Made by a program: the position numbers and the translations under genes. Under the pieces are notes generated by a model. That model was not told the origin of the DNA, made no database searches, and worked only from the letters and a program-made list of their open reading frames with translations. DNA of 64,000 nt. It comes from Mycolicibacterium setense (GTDB lineage Bacteria; Actinomycetota; Actinomycetes; Mycobacteriales; Mycobacteriaceae). The stretch is taken from NCBI RefSeq assembly GCF_000805385.1, contig NZ_JTJW01000003.1, positions 620,001 to 684,000 of the forward strand. The letters are read 5' to 3'. This document shows positions 8,388 through 17,474 of the stretch, piece after piece; positions within the stretch are counted from its first letter, which is position 1; each line of letters starts with the position of its first letter.

Positions 8388-9452
8388 TCAGAACTCGATG
8401 TGGACGTCGTCGGAGACCGGCCGTGCCTGACAACCGAGAATCACGCCGTCGGCGATATCCTCAGGTTCGAGAATGTCGCAGGCGGCCATGTCCACGTCAC
8501 CGCGTACCACCGTGGCCGCGCACGATCCGCACTGTCCCTCCTTGCAGGAATACGGAACGTCGACACCCGAGCGGATCAACACGTCGACCAACGTCGCCTG
8601 GCGCGGCCATCTCAGCCGGTGACTGGTGCCGTCCAGATCGACCTGAAGGTCGGCGGCGTCATCTTCGTCGGAATCTGTTGCCGGTGCAGTGGTGTCATCG
8701 GCGAACGGGTCACCGGACAGCGACTGGAACACCTCGAGGTGAATCCGGTCCCGCGTGACACCGGCCTCGACGAGCGTCTCCTTGATGACCGCCATGAACG
8801 GGGCCGGACCGCAGACGAAGGCCTCGAAGCCCGTGGACCCGGTGAAAACGGTGTGGGCGAATCCGCTCAGCTGGGTCTGGGTCGGCAGGCCCTGAATCGA
8901 TTCCAGCCAGTGCAGCACCGTCAGTCGGCCTGCATAGCGGGCGGCAAGTTCGCGTAGTTCGCCGGCGAAGATCACCGAGCGTTCGTCGCGGTTGGCGTAA
9001 CACAGGACCACCCGCCCGGTGCCGGCCGACAACACCGACTTCAAGATCGACATCACCGGCGTAATGCCACTGCCCGCCGCCCACAACAGAAAGTCGGTGT
9101 CGAGGTTGGCCGGGGTGAACAATCCCGAGGGGGGCAGTACCTCGAGGGTGTCGCCGACACTGACGTTGTCGCACAACCAATTCGAACCGTAACCGTCGAC
9201 AGTGCGCTTGACGGTCACCTTGGGTGCCGGATCGGTGTGTGGCGAGCTGGCAAGTGAGTAGCACCGCGCCACCGATCCGGTCAGCTCACTTGGCACCCGC
9301 AGCGTCAGAAATTGTCCGGGCCGATAGGAAAATCGCTCCTGCTGTTCCTGCGGCACGGTGAGGACCAGAGAACGAGCGTCGGGGCTTTCATCGATGACAT
9401 CGGCCACCGTGACAACGACGCTCCGTCTGGTCTGGAGGCTCGGGTCGGTCAT
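8388..9452 (-). CDS. Oxygenase reductase with FAD, NAD and 2Fe-2S domains (KshB-like)
   Basis: A 354-residue electron-transfer protein. The order is a FAD domain (ARCYSLASSP, the RxYS motif, near residue 70), an NAD domain (GSGITPVMSILKSVL) and a C-terminal plant-type ferredoxin with CKEGQCGSC and a distant cysteine in ILGCQARP. This architecture and ending match KshB, the reductase of 3-ketosteroid 9alpha-hydroxylase. No Rieske oxygenase (KshA) is encoded here, so its partner is outside the window. It is separated from the HsaA-like gene by 93 bases and is the first gene of the minus-strand block. Confidence 0.9.
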   Translation of the reverse strand: MTDPSLQTRRSVVVTVADVIDESPDARSLVLTVPQEQQERFSYRPGQFLTLRVPSELTGSVARCYSLASSPHTDPAPKVTVKRTVDGYGSNWLCDNVSVGDTLEVLPPSGLFTPANLDTDFLLWAAGSGITPVMSILKSVLSAGTGRVVLCYANRDERSVIFAGELRELAARYAGRLTVLHWLESIQGLPTQTQLSGFAHTVFTGSTGFEAFVCGPAPFMAVIKETLVEAGVTRDRIHLEVFQSLSGDPFADDTTAPATDSDEDDAADLQVDLDGTSHRLRWPRQATLVDVLIRSGVDVPYSCKEGQCGSCAATVVRGDVDMAACDILEPEDIADGVILGCQARPVSDDVHIEF

Positions 9453-9583
9453 GGGCCGAGATTCTCGTCGACGCGGCCGATGGGACGATCCGCCGATTCC
9501 GGTGGTCGGGACGTCAGGTCTCGCGGTCCGGTGACCGGGAACTGTGGCGGCCGCGCGCGCGATCGGCGCCTACCGTTCGGCCT

Positions 9584-11197
9584 GTGAGCAGTGGATCGAT
9601 GAACGTCGTGGATGTTGTGGTGGTGGGCGCCGGTTTCGGTGGCCTGTACGCGTTGCACAAGTTCCGGTCGCAGGGACTGTCGGTGCGAGTCTTCGAGGCC
9701 GCGCCGGAAGTGGGTGGCACCTGGTACTTCAACCGCTACCCGGGGGCGCGTTGTGACGTCGAGAGCGTCGACTACTGCTACTCGTTCTCCGACGAACTCC
9801 AACAGGAATGGACCTGGACCGAGAAGTACGCCACCCAGTCCGAAATCCTGAAGTACATCAACTGGGTTGCCGACAAGCTCGATCTGCGCCGCGACATCAC
9901 GTTCGAGACCAGGGTGCGTTCAGCGGTGCTCGACGAGCAGACGCTGCGCTGGACCGTCACCACCGATACCGGTGAAACCGTCGAAGCGCGGTTCGTGGTC
10001 ATGGCCACCGGCCCGCTGTCGGCAGCGATGACTCCCGACTTCCTGGGCCTGGACAGCTTCGCCGGCGACGTCTATCACACCGCGCACTGGCCGCATGAGG
10101 ATGCGGATTTCACCGGTAAGCGGGTCGCCGTGATCGGAACCGGATCGTCTGGTATCCAGTCCATTCCGATCATTGCAGAACAGGCGGAGCACCTGTATGT
10201 GTTTCAGCGAACCCCGAACTACAGTGTGCCGGCCGGCAACCGGCCGTTGACCGCCGAGGAGATCGCGGAGATCAAGGCCACCTATGCCGAGCGTCGCCGG
10301 ATGTCCTGGCGCAGCGGTGGCGGCTCGCCCCACGTCGCCCATCCCAAGCTGACCATGGAAGCCACGCCTGAAGAACGTCAGGAAGCCTTCGAAAAGCGTT
10401 GGGAATTAGGCGGCGTGCTGTTCTCGAAGACGTTCACCGACCAGATGGTCTCACTGGAAGCCAACGAAGAAGCCCGCAAGTTCTACGAGAACAAGATACG
10501 TGCCGTGATCGAGGATCCGGACCTGGCCGAGTTGCTGATTCCAGACGATCACCCGATCGGCACAAAACGGATCTGCACCGACACCAACTACTTCCAGACG
10601 TTCAACCGGCGCAATGTCACGCTGGTGAGCGTCCGGAAAACGCCGATCGATTCGATCGACGAAACCGGCATCAACACGTCTGACGCGCACTACGACATCG
10701 ATGCGCTGGTACTGGCCACCGGGTTCGACGCCATGACCGGCACGCTGGCCAAGATCGACATCGTTGGCCGCGGCGGAGAGAAGCTGGTGGACGACTGGGC
10801 CGACGGTCCACGTACCTACCTCGGCTTGGGCACCGACGGTTTCCCCAGTTTGTTCCTGGTGTCCGGCCCCGGCGCACCCGCCGTACTGGCCAACATGGTT
10901 CTGCATGCCGAAGCGCATGTGAACTGGATCGCCGACGCCATCGCCTATCTCGATCAGAACAGCTACGCGGCAATCGAACCGACGGCCGACGCCGTGGACA
11001 GTTGGATCGCCGAATGTGCCCAGCGCGCCGAAGCCACGCTGTTCACCAAGGCCAACTCCTGGTACATGGGCGCCAACGTGCCCGGCAAGCCTCGGATGTT
11101 CATGCTGTTCATCGGCGGCTTCGGCGTGTACCTCGATATCTGCAACGAGGCCGCGGCAGCTGGGTATAAAGGATTCGATCTGCTGAAGGCGCCCTAG
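9584..11197 (+). CDS. Baeyer-Villiger flavin monooxygenase (cyclohexanone/steroid monooxygenase type)
   Basis: A 537-residue type I BVMO. VVVVGAGFGGLYALHK near residue 10 binds FAD. The fingerprint FxGxxxHxxxWP is present as FAGDVYHTAHWP near residue 155, followed at once by the NADPH motif VIGTGSSGIQ. These enzymes insert oxygen next to a ketone to form an ester or lactone. In this cluster a cyclic ketone intermediate is a reasonable substrate (inference). GTG 9584 is taken as start; ATG 9599 is equally possible. The stop overlaps the GTG of the next SDR by one base. Confidence 0.9.
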   Translation: MSSGSMNVVDVVVVGAGFGGLYALHKFRSQGLSVRVFEAAPEVGGTWYFNRYPGARCDVESVDYCYSFSDELQQEWTWTEKYATQSEILKYINWVADKLDLRRDITFETRVRSAVLDEQTLRWTVTTDTGETVEARFVVMATGPLSAAMTPDFLGLDSFAGDVYHTAHWPHEDADFTGKRVAVIGTGSSGIQSIPIIAEQAEHLYVFQRTPNYSVPAGNRPLTAEEIAEIKATYAERRRMSWRSGGGSPHVAHPKLTMEATPEERQEAFEKRWELGGVLFSKTFTDQMVSLEANEEARKFYENKIRAVIEDPDLAELLIPDDHPIGTKRICTDTNYFQTFNRRNVTLVSVRKTPIDSIDETGINTSDAHYDIDALVLATGFDAMTGTLAKIDIVGRGGEKLVDDWADGPRTYLGLGTDGFPSLFLVSGPGAPAVLANMVLHAEAHVNWIADAIAYLDQNSYAAIEPTADAVDSWIAECAQRAEATLFTKANSWYMGANVPGKPRMFMLFIGGFGVYLDICNEAAAAGYKGFDLLKAP

Positions 11198-12000
11198 TGC
11201 CGGACCTGGCAGGCAAGGTCGTCCTGGTCACCGGCGCCGGAGGCGGTACCGGGCGCGTGCATTGCGAACGCTTCGCCGACGCCGGGGCCGACGTCATCGC
11301 GCTCGACCGGACTGAGGCCACCGACGACCTACGAGAGACAGCCGAGCGAGTTCGGCAGCGCGGCAGGCGTTGTGCCGTCGGGGCGGCCGACGTCAGCAGT
11401 CTCGCCGACGTCACGTCCGCGGTCGACTCGGGTGTGACGACATTGGGCCGCCTCGACGTCATCGTCGCCAATGCAGGTATCCATACACCCAACCGGCCCG
11501 CGTGGGAGATCAGTACCCAGGAATGGCAACGCAATCTGGACGTCAACCTGACCGGTGTCTGGTACACCGTCAAAGCCGGTGTGCCCCACATCGGCTCCGA
11601 CGGCGGATCCGTGGTGATCATCAGCTCCACCAACGGTTTACGCGGCACAGCCGGCACGGCGCCCTACACCGCGAGTAAGCATGCGGCGGTGGGGCTGGCC
11701 CGCACGCTCGCCAATGAGCTCGGGCCGCAACGTATCCGGGTGAATACCGTCCATCCCGGGGCAGTCGCGACGCCGATGGTGCGCAACCCCGACACGTATA
11801 AGCGGTTGCGACCAGATCTGGACAACCCCACCGAAGCCGATGCGATCGAAGTGCTCACCGCCCGAAACCTGCTCCCGGTGCCGTGGGTGGAACCCGTCGA
11901 CGTGGCCAACGCCGCGGTTTTCCTGGCTTCCGACCAAGCTCGATACATCACCGGCACCCAGCTCGTCGTCGACGCCGGCCTGACCCAGAAGACGACATGA
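11197..12000 (+). CDS. Mycofactocin-type short-chain dehydrogenase/reductase
   Basis: A 267-residue classical SDR. TGAGGGTGR is the NAD-binding glycine motif, NAG is at about residue 91, a catalytic Ser lies in IISSTNG and YTASK gives the Tyr/Lys pair. The C-terminal insert VRNPDTYKRLRPDLDNPTEA and the ending LVVDAGLTQK are typical of the mycofactocin-coupled SDR group, in which NAD is not exchanged and electrons pass to mycofactocin; that assignment rests on these features only. It is the second gene of the BVMO operon and its TGA overlaps the ATG of the next SDR. Confidence 0.87.
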   Translation: MPDLAGKVVLVTGAGGGTGRVHCERFADAGADVIALDRTEATDDLRETAERVRQRGRRCAVGAADVSSLADVTSAVDSGVTTLGRLDVIVANAGIHTPNRPAWEISTQEWQRNLDVNLTGVWYTVKAGVPHIGSDGGSVVIISSTNGLRGTAGTAPYTASKHAAVGLARTLANELGPQRIRVNTVHPGAVATPMVRNPDTYKRLRPDLDNPTEADAIEVLTARNLLPVPWVEPVDVANAAVFLASDQARYITGTQLVVDAGLTQKTT

Positions 12001-12830
12001 CCGGCCGGTTGAAGGGCAAGACCGCCGTGATCACCGGTGCTGCGCGCGGCATCGGCCGCGCCCAGGCCGTGCGCTTTGCGGAAGAAGGCGCGGACATCAT
12101 CGCAATCGATGTGTGCGGGCCGATCGAGTCGGTACAGGTGCCATCCAGCACGCCGGAGGATCTTGCGGAAACCGCCCGTCTCGTCGAGCAGGCCGGCGGG
12201 CGGATCGTCACCGAGATCGTCGACGTCCGGAACCCGGACGAACTCCATGACGTTGTCGACCGCGGCGACACAGAGTTCGATGGGATCGATATCGTCTGTG
12301 CCACTGCGGGTATCACGTCGCGAGGTGCCGCCATCGAACTCTCCGAGGCGGCGTGGCGCACCATGCTCGACGTCAATCTGACCGGGGTGTGGAACACCTG
12401 CACTGCCACGGCGCCTCACCTGATCAAACGCGGCGCGGGCTCGATGGTGCTGACCAGTTCGATCGCGGGCCTCCGGGGACTGGTGGGCGTCGCACACTAC
12501 ACCGCCGCCAAGCACGGCGTCGTCGGACTGATGCGTAACCTTGCCCATGATTTGGTGCCCCATGGTGTGCGGGTCAACTGTGTGCACCCGACCAACGTCG
12601 ACACGCCACTGATCCAGAACGACGTCGTCCGTAGTGGGTTCCGGCCCGACCTGGACCGTCCGCCCACCCGCGACGAATTCGCAGCGGCCGCAACCAAAAT
12701 GAATCTGCTCACCGTCCCGTGGGTGCAGCCCGTCGACATCGCGAATGCCAGCTTGTTCCTGGCTTCGGACGAAGCCCGCTATATCACCGCGGTCAGCCTG
12801 CCGGTTGACGCCGGAAGTACCCAACGCTAG
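11997..12830 (+). CDS. Mycofactocin-type short-chain dehydrogenase/reductase
   Basis: A 277-residue SDR closely related in layout to the upstream one: TGAARGIGR for NAD, VDVRNP for adenine, Ser in LTSSIAG, YTAAK as catalytic pair, the long insert with FRPDLDRPPTRDE, and the ending LPVDAGSTQR. HPTNVDTPLI is a hallmark of the mycofactocin-associated group. The ATG at 11997 overlaps the previous TGA; an open frame from 11883 is only an extension into the upstream gene. The pair probably oxidises secondary alcohols of pathway intermediates (inference). Confidence 0.87.
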   Translation: MTGRLKGKTAVITGAARGIGRAQAVRFAEEGADIIAIDVCGPIESVQVPSSTPEDLAETARLVEQAGGRIVTEIVDVRNPDELHDVVDRGDTEFDGIDIVCATAGITSRGAAIELSEAAWRTMLDVNLTGVWNTCTATAPHLIKRGAGSMVLTSSIAGLRGLVGVAHYTAAKHGVVGLMRNLAHDLVPHGVRVNCVHPTNVDTPLIQNDVVRSGFRPDLDRPPTRDEFAAAATKMNLLTVPWVQPVDIANASLFLASDEARYITAVSLPVDAGSTQR

Positions 12831-12838
12831 GAGGAGAC

Positions 12839-13633
12839 ATGACTGATCTGGCCAAGTACGGCCCCTGGGCTGTGATTGCCGGTGGGTCCGAAGGTGTGGG
12901 CGCCGAGTTCGCCCGTCAACTGGCCGAAGCCGGGTTCAATCTGGTGCTTATCGCTCGCAAGCCCGGTCCGCTGTCCGATACCGCTGAGCAATGCCGTGAG
13001 CTGGGTGTCGAGGTGCGTGCAATCTCGGTGGATCTGCTGGATCCGCAGTCGGTTTCTCGGATCGCTCAAGACACCGCTGATCTCGAGGTGGGGCTGCTGA
13101 TCTACAACGCCGGTGCGAGCACGTGCAACGAATTGTTCCTGGACACCGATCTGGCAGAGTTTCAGAAGGTCACCGACCTGAACGTGACTCGGATGCTTGA
13201 GCTGGTGCAGCACTACGGACGCCTGATGGCGGACCGCGGGCGCGGCGGCATCATGATCGTCGGCTCACTCTCGGGCTACATGGGTGCGTGGCGGCACTCC
13301 ATCTATGCCGGGGCCAAGGCATTCTCCCGGATGTTCGCCGAAAGCTTGTGGCTGGAACTGCGTGAACGCAACGTCGACGTGCTCGAGCTGGTGCTGGGCG
13401 TGACCCGGACTCCGGCGATGGAGCGGGTGGGGCTGAACTTCGATGCGCCCGGGATCTTGGTCAACGAGCCGGCGGACGTGGCCGCTGAGGGGCTGGCCCA
13501 CTTGGCAGACGGCCCGGTATGGGTGGCCGGCGGAAACGCGGACCGCGCCGTGGCCAACAGCGCTGCGGACCGATCCCGGGTGGTGCTGGAAACTCATCGG
13601 GCGATCGCGGCGCTCATTGAAGGGGCACACTAA
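12839..13633 (+). CDS. Short-chain dehydrogenase/reductase
   Basis: A 264-residue SDR of the DltE-like type. AGGSEGVGAEFARQLAEAG is the cofactor motif, YNAG replaces the usual NNAG, Ser is in GSLSGYMG and YAGAK gives Tyr/Lys. A strong Shine-Dalgarno (AGGAGG) precedes ATG by a few bases. It lies 8 bases after the second mycofactocin-type SDR in the same operon. Substrate is unknown; a keto/hydroxy conversion in the pathway is likely. Confidence 0.85.
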   Translation: MTDLAKYGPWAVIAGGSEGVGAEFARQLAEAGFNLVLIARKPGPLSDTAEQCRELGVEVRAISVDLLDPQSVSRIAQDTADLEVGLLIYNAGASTCNELFLDTDLAEFQKVTDLNVTRMLELVQHYGRLMADRGRGGIMIVGSLSGYMGAWRHSIYAGAKAFSRMFAESLWLELRERNVDVLELVLGVTRTPAMERVGLNFDAPGILVNEPADVAAEGLAHLADGPVWVAGGNADRAVANSAADRSRVVLETHRAIAALIEGAH

Positions 13634-13635
13634 CC

Positions 13636-14487
13636 GTGCGGATGGGCCTGTCGACGCCGGTGGTGGTACAGGTTCCCGGTGTTGCCTCGTCTTGGGAGGC
13701 CGACGCCGGGATCGACGATCTGGCCCGGATATCGGCGGTAGCCGATGATCTCGGCTTCGACTACCTGACTTGTTCAGAGCATGTTGCCATTCCGTCGGCG
13801 GAGGCGGCGGCCCGAGGTGCAGTGTACTGGGATCCGCTGGCAACGCTGGGATTCCTGGCCGCGCACACCCAACGGATCCGGCTTGCCACGTCGGTGCTTG
13901 TACTGGGGTACAACCACCCGCTGGAGATCGCCAAACGCTACGGGACCCTGGACCGCGTCAGTGCGGGCCGGTTAGTCCTTGGCGTCGGAATAGGTTCCCT
14001 GAAAGAAGAATTCAGCCTTCTTGGCGCGTCCTGGGATCAACGGGCCGCACGGGCCGACGATGCGCTGCGCGCGCTGCGAGCCTCATTGTCCAGTGCCACG
14101 CCGAGCTACCACGGTCACTTTTATGACTACGAAGACATGACAGTGCTGCCTTACGCGCAGCAGGATCGAGTGCCCATCTGGGTCGGTGGTCGCAGCGCAG
14201 CGTCGTTGCGTCGCGCGACCGAGCTGGCGGACGGTTGGATGCCGTTCGGGCTGGTGCCGGATTCGGTACGGGATCTGCTCGACGGCGTCGTTCTTCCCGC
14301 TGAATTCGACGTGTTGCTCTCGGCCACGGTGGATCCGGAGGCAGACCCCGTTGCCACGCGAAAGCGGTTGGTGACACTTCGTGATGCCGGCGCCACCGCC
14401 GTTACCTGCGCAGTGCGGGCCGACAGCGTGGACCACTACTGCGAGCAACTGGCCCGACTACGTGACATCGAGGAGCAGTGTTCATGA
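13636..14487 (+). CDS. LLM-class oxidoreductase, probably F420-dependent
   Basis: A 283-residue luciferase-like (TIM-barrel) protein. DDLGFDYLTCSEHVAIP near residues 37-53, TQRIRLATSVLVLGYNHPLEIAKRYGTLD (in parts) and the FGVGIG-like LVLGVGIGSLKEEF match the F420-dependent LLM family that is abundant in mycobacteria. F420 use is inferred from family membership; FMN is the alternative. The GTG start lies just after the preceding SDR stop. A reduction or oxidation in the same pathway is likely. Confidence 0.83.
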   Translation: MRMGLSTPVVVQVPGVASSWEADAGIDDLARISAVADDLGFDYLTCSEHVAIPSAEAAARGAVYWDPLATLGFLAAHTQRIRLATSVLVLGYNHPLEIAKRYGTLDRVSAGRLVLGVGIGSLKEEFSLLGASWDQRAARADDALRALRASLSSATPSYHGHFYDYEDMTVLPYAQQDRVPIWVGGRSAASLRRATELADGWMPFGLVPDSVRDLLDGVVLPAEFDVLLSATVDPEADPVATRKRLVTLRDAGATAVTCAVRADSVDHYCEQLARLRDIEEQCS

Positions 14488-14978
14488 CCATCGAACAGCA
14501 GATACTCATCCGGCTACAGCGCCTCGAAGATGAACTGGCCATCACGAAACTGATTGCCTCATACGGCCCTTCGGTGGACGCCGGCAACGCCGGCAATGCG
14601 GCCGCACTATGGGCGGTCGACGGAACCTATGACGTCGAGGACTGGCTGATGAGCGGCCGGGGCGGCGTGCATCAGATGGTCAGCTCGACCGGCCACCAGG
14701 ATCTGGTGGCCGCCGGCTGTTGCCATTTTCTCGGCCCGGCGGTGGTGACTGTTGACGGCGACCGCGCTGTCGCGGTATGCGAATCGCTGGTCCTGTTACG
14801 CGAGGGCGAGAGTGAGTATCGAGTATGGCGGGCGACTGCCAACCACTTCGCGCTGGAACGTCTCGACGGGCAATGGCAGATCACGACGCGCACCAGCAGA
14901 TTGCTCAACGGGAACCCGTATGCGCACACTCTACTGAACCTTGGATTGGCGGGAGCGCCTGTCCCCGAGCAGATCTGA
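14484..14978 (+). CDS. SnoaL/NTF2-like protein
   Basis: A 164-residue protein of the NTF2-like fold, as found in SnoaL cyclases, small hydratases and steroid isomerases. The opening helix LQRLEDELAITKLIASYGPSVDAG followed by ALWAVDGTYDVEDW is the usual start of this fold, and WRATANHFALERLDGQWQI forms the closing strands. ATG 14484 overlaps the TGA of the LLM gene. The fold binds small hydrophobic ligands; isomerase, hydratase or cyclase activity cannot be decided from sequence alone. Confidence 0.75.
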   Translation: MTIEQQILIRLQRLEDELAITKLIASYGPSVDAGNAGNAAALWAVDGTYDVEDWLMSGRGGVHQMVSSTGHQDLVAAGCCHFLGPAVVTVDGDRAVAVCESLVLLREGESEYRVWRATANHFALERLDGQWQITTRTSRLLNGNPYAHTLLNLGLAGAPVPEQI

Positions 14979-14987
14979 GAGGTCGCC

Positions 14988-15758
14988 ATGTCCGCTACTG
15001 ATTGCCCGCTGGTGTTCTTCTCGTTCGTGGCCCTCGGCTGCGGGGGAGCCGAGGAACACCGGCGTTACAACGAATGGCATCAGTTGGACCACCGGCCGGA
15101 AAATCTCGCACTACCCGGTGTCGCCTGGGGTGACCGGTGGAGCCGCCCGGCGGCATGTCGCGCCGCGTCCACCGCCGAACCCGCACAGGCCGATACCGAC
15201 TATGTCGCGATGTACTGGTTCCGTTCTCCCGTGGAGCAGTCGGTGCGGGAGTGGGAGGAACTCGGTGCGGACTCATTTCAGTGGGGTCGCGGACCGATGA
15301 TCCCCGGCGTGCGTCGCACAGTGCTCGCGTTCTTCCGACCGGTCAAGGGCTACGCCGCTGCCTCGGCGTTGGTGTCGCCCGGCGTGATCCCGTACCGGCC
15401 CAACCAGGGGCTGCATCTGACGATGACCCGGTTTGCCGAACCCCACGCCGCCGAGGCTCACGAGCATCACCGGTGGGAGGACCGGGTGGCGATCCCGGCT
15501 CTTCTGGAACTGGACGGTGTCGCCGGGGCGTGGACTTTCGCGCTGGCTCGCCACCAGAACAACGGGCTCGGCCTCCGTTCCTCGGAGGCGGCAGATCCGC
15601 CCGGCGGCCTGCGCATCCGTCTGCTCTACCTCGATGACGATCCGGTCCGCGTCACCGACCGGATCAGGGAGCGGCTGGCTGACAAGGCTGAAACCGCACC
15701 CGGAGAATGCGTCATCGACACGCCACTGAACACGATCATTCCCTGGCAGGACTGGTGA
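14988..15758 (+). CDS. Uncharacterised protein, possible dimeric alpha/beta-barrel fold
   Basis: I cannot name this 256-residue protein. 'EEHRRYNEWHQLDHRPENLALPGV' near the N-terminus resembles EthD-like or DUF4286-type ferredoxin-fold proteins (a YNxWYxxxHxP-like pattern), and a second similar stretch (EAHEHHRWEDRVAIPALLELDGVAGAW, in parts) near residue 155 suggests an internal duplication of that fold. A GAGAGG ribosome site precedes ATG. Conserved His-rich patches could be catalytic. Its place between NTF2-like and SDR genes indicates a pathway role, otherwise unknown. Confidence 0.7.
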   Translation: MSATDCPLVFFSFVALGCGGAEEHRRYNEWHQLDHRPENLALPGVAWGDRWSRPAACRAASTAEPAQADTDYVAMYWFRSPVEQSVREWEELGADSFQWGRGPMIPGVRRTVLAFFRPVKGYAAASALVSPGVIPYRPNQGLHLTMTRFAEPHAAEAHEHHRWEDRVAIPALLELDGVAGAWTFALARHQNNGLGLRSSEAADPPGGLRIRLLYLDDDPVRVTDRIRERLADKAETAPGECVIDTPLNTIIPWQDW

Positions 15759-15760
15759 AC

Positions 15761-16603
15761 ATGGGTACCTATGCGGTGACGGGATCGGCCTCCGGGATGG
15801 GTCGCGCGGCGGCCGAGCGGTTGCGGGCCGACGGGCATCGCGTGATCGGTGTCGATCTGCGCGATGCTGAAGTGATCGCGGATCTTTCGACTGCACAGGG
15901 TCGTTCGGACGCCGCCGCTGCGGTGCTTGAGTTGGCCGAGGGTCGGCTCGACGGCGCAGTGATGGCGGCAGGGGTCGGCCCGCTGCCGGACCGCAACGCA
16001 GTACGGCTGATCCTGTCGGTCAACTATCTCGGGGTGGTCGATCTGCTGCAGAAGTGGCGTTCGGCGTTCGTTGCCGCCGGCAACGCAAAAGTGGTTGTCG
16101 TCGGTAGCAATTCGAGTACGACGATGCCGATGGTGCCGGTGCGCGCGGTGCGGGCTCTGCTGCGCGACGATCTCGACCGCGCGGTCAAGACCCTGCATCG
16201 CTACCGTGCGGTCGCACCGTCGCTCAGCTACGGCGCATCGAAGATCGCGGTATCGCGATGGGTGCGGCGCACTGCGGTGCAGCAGACTTGGGCAGGCGCG
16301 GGGATTCGACTGAACGTGATTGCCCCTGGCGCGGTACGGACTCCTCTTCTGGAGAAGCAGCTCGCCTCCCCACGAGAAGCCAAGGCTGTGCAGTCCTTCC
16401 CGGTCCCGGTCGGGGGCTTCGGCGATCCGGACCATATTGCGGAATGGATGATCTTCATGCTGTCCGACGCGGCTGAGTTCCTCTGCGGCAGCGTCATCTT
16501 CGTCGATGGTGGATCAGATGCCCACTTCCGGCCGGATGATTGGCCTCGGCGGGTACCCACATCCCGGATTCTCAACTATGCCGTGAAGTACATGCGCCGC
16601 TAG
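15761..16603 (+). CDS. Short-chain dehydrogenase/reductase (3alpha-HSD-like)
   Basis: A 280-residue SDR with TGSASGMGRAAAERL for cofactor binding, VDLRDAEVIADLST early, and YGASK as Tyr/Lys pair. The compressed N-terminal region resembles 3alpha-hydroxysteroid dehydrogenase/carbonyl reductase of Comamonas type. Between the NAD site and the Tyr motif there is an insert (about residues 125-155), also typical of that group. ATG 15761 is used; GTG 15755, overlapping the previous stop, is possible. It ends the plus-strand operon, 7 bases from the converging IclR gene. Confidence 0.83.
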   Translation: MGTYAVTGSASGMGRAAAERLRADGHRVIGVDLRDAEVIADLSTAQGRSDAAAAVLELAEGRLDGAVMAAGVGPLPDRNAVRLILSVNYLGVVDLLQKWRSAFVAAGNAKVVVVGSNSSTTMPMVPVRAVRALLRDDLDRAVKTLHRYRAVAPSLSYGASKIAVSRWVRRTAVQQTWAGAGIRLNVIAPGAVRTPLLEKQLASPREAKAVQSFPVPVGGFGDPDHIAEWMIFMLSDAAEFLCGSVIFVDGGSDAHFRPDDWPRRVPTSRILNYAVKYMRR

Positions 16604-16610
16604 GTTCTCG

Positions 16611-17462
16611 TCACCTACCGCCTGCGGCTGCCACGGTGACCTCACCGTTTCGACGGATCATGGCCGGCGTGACCACTCGATGCGCCGCTCGTGACTGGCG
16701 CGCGCCGTTGCGGGGCACATCCGAAAGGCTATGGCAGATAGCCCATGACGCGCTGTGAACGGCCGCGGCGACGGGCTCGATCCGAGTCGACCTGGCGGGT
16801 CCGCACAGCGACAGCGCAAATTGATTGCCTCCCTCGCTCGCGCTGATCGGAGCGGCCACGACGGTGACTCCCCGCTCACAACCTTCGGCATCGACGGCAA
16901 CCCCGCCGCGAGCGCGTACGGCGGCCAGACTTCGATCCAACTCCGCCCGGTTGCGAACTCCGTACGGCGATGTCACCGCGTATCGCAACTCTGGCCAGGC
17001 GGACTCGTCCATCTGCGCCAGGAGCGCGCGGCCGGGGGCACTCTGTTCCACGGGCTGCCTGAATCCGACCTGCCAGCAATTCCCGCTGCTGGGCCACGAG
17101 CCGATGCGTTCGACGTGCAACACGTGGGCATCCGCGAGGACACTCAGATGGGCTGTCAGGCCGGTACGTCGGTGCAGGTCCGCCATGACCGGCAGGGCTG
17201 CCTCGGGGACCCGGCGTTGCCGCACCGCCTGGCTGCCGAGTTCGAACATCCTCATCCCGAGCACGTATTCGCCGCCCTGCCGTTCGACCCAGCCCAGCTG
17301 GACCAGACCTTGCAGGATGCGATGAGCCGATGAGCGGGGCACGTTCGAATACCGGCTGATCTCGGCCAGCGTGAGCGTTTGTCGGGCACCGAAAACGTCC
17401 AGGAGTGCAGCCACCCGATTGAGCATCACTATGGGAGTTCCGTCGTCATGCGACGTTGACAC
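16611..17462 (-). CDS. IclR-family transcriptional regulator
   Basis: About 283 residues. An N-terminal winged helix (LNRVAALLDVFGARQTLTLA, then YSNVPRSSAHRILQGLVQLG) is followed by the IclR ligand-binding domain (LHRRTGLTAHLSVLADAHVL, ERGVTVVAAPI). GTG 17462 is preferred because GGAGGG stands four bases upstream; ATG 17474 and ATG 17501 are alternatives. IclR proteins usually control adjacent catabolic operons in response to pathway acids or aromatics. It is divergent from the TetR gene, and an inverted repeat lies in the shared upstream region. Confidence 0.85.
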   Translation of the reverse strand: MSTSHDDGTPIVMLNRVAALLDVFGARQTLTLAEISRYSNVPRSSAHRILQGLVQLGWVERQGGEYVLGMRMFELGSQAVRQRRVPEAALPVMADLHRRTGLTAHLSVLADAHVLHVERIGSWPSSGNCWQVGFRQPVEQSAPGRALLAQMDESAWPELRYAVTSPYGVRNRAELDRSLAAVRARGGVAVDAEGCERGVTVVAAPISASEGGNQFALSLCGPARSTRIEPVAAAVHSASWAICHSLSDVPRNGARQSRAAHRVVTPAMIRRNGEVTVAAAGGR

Positions 17463-17474
17463 ACCACCCTCCAT

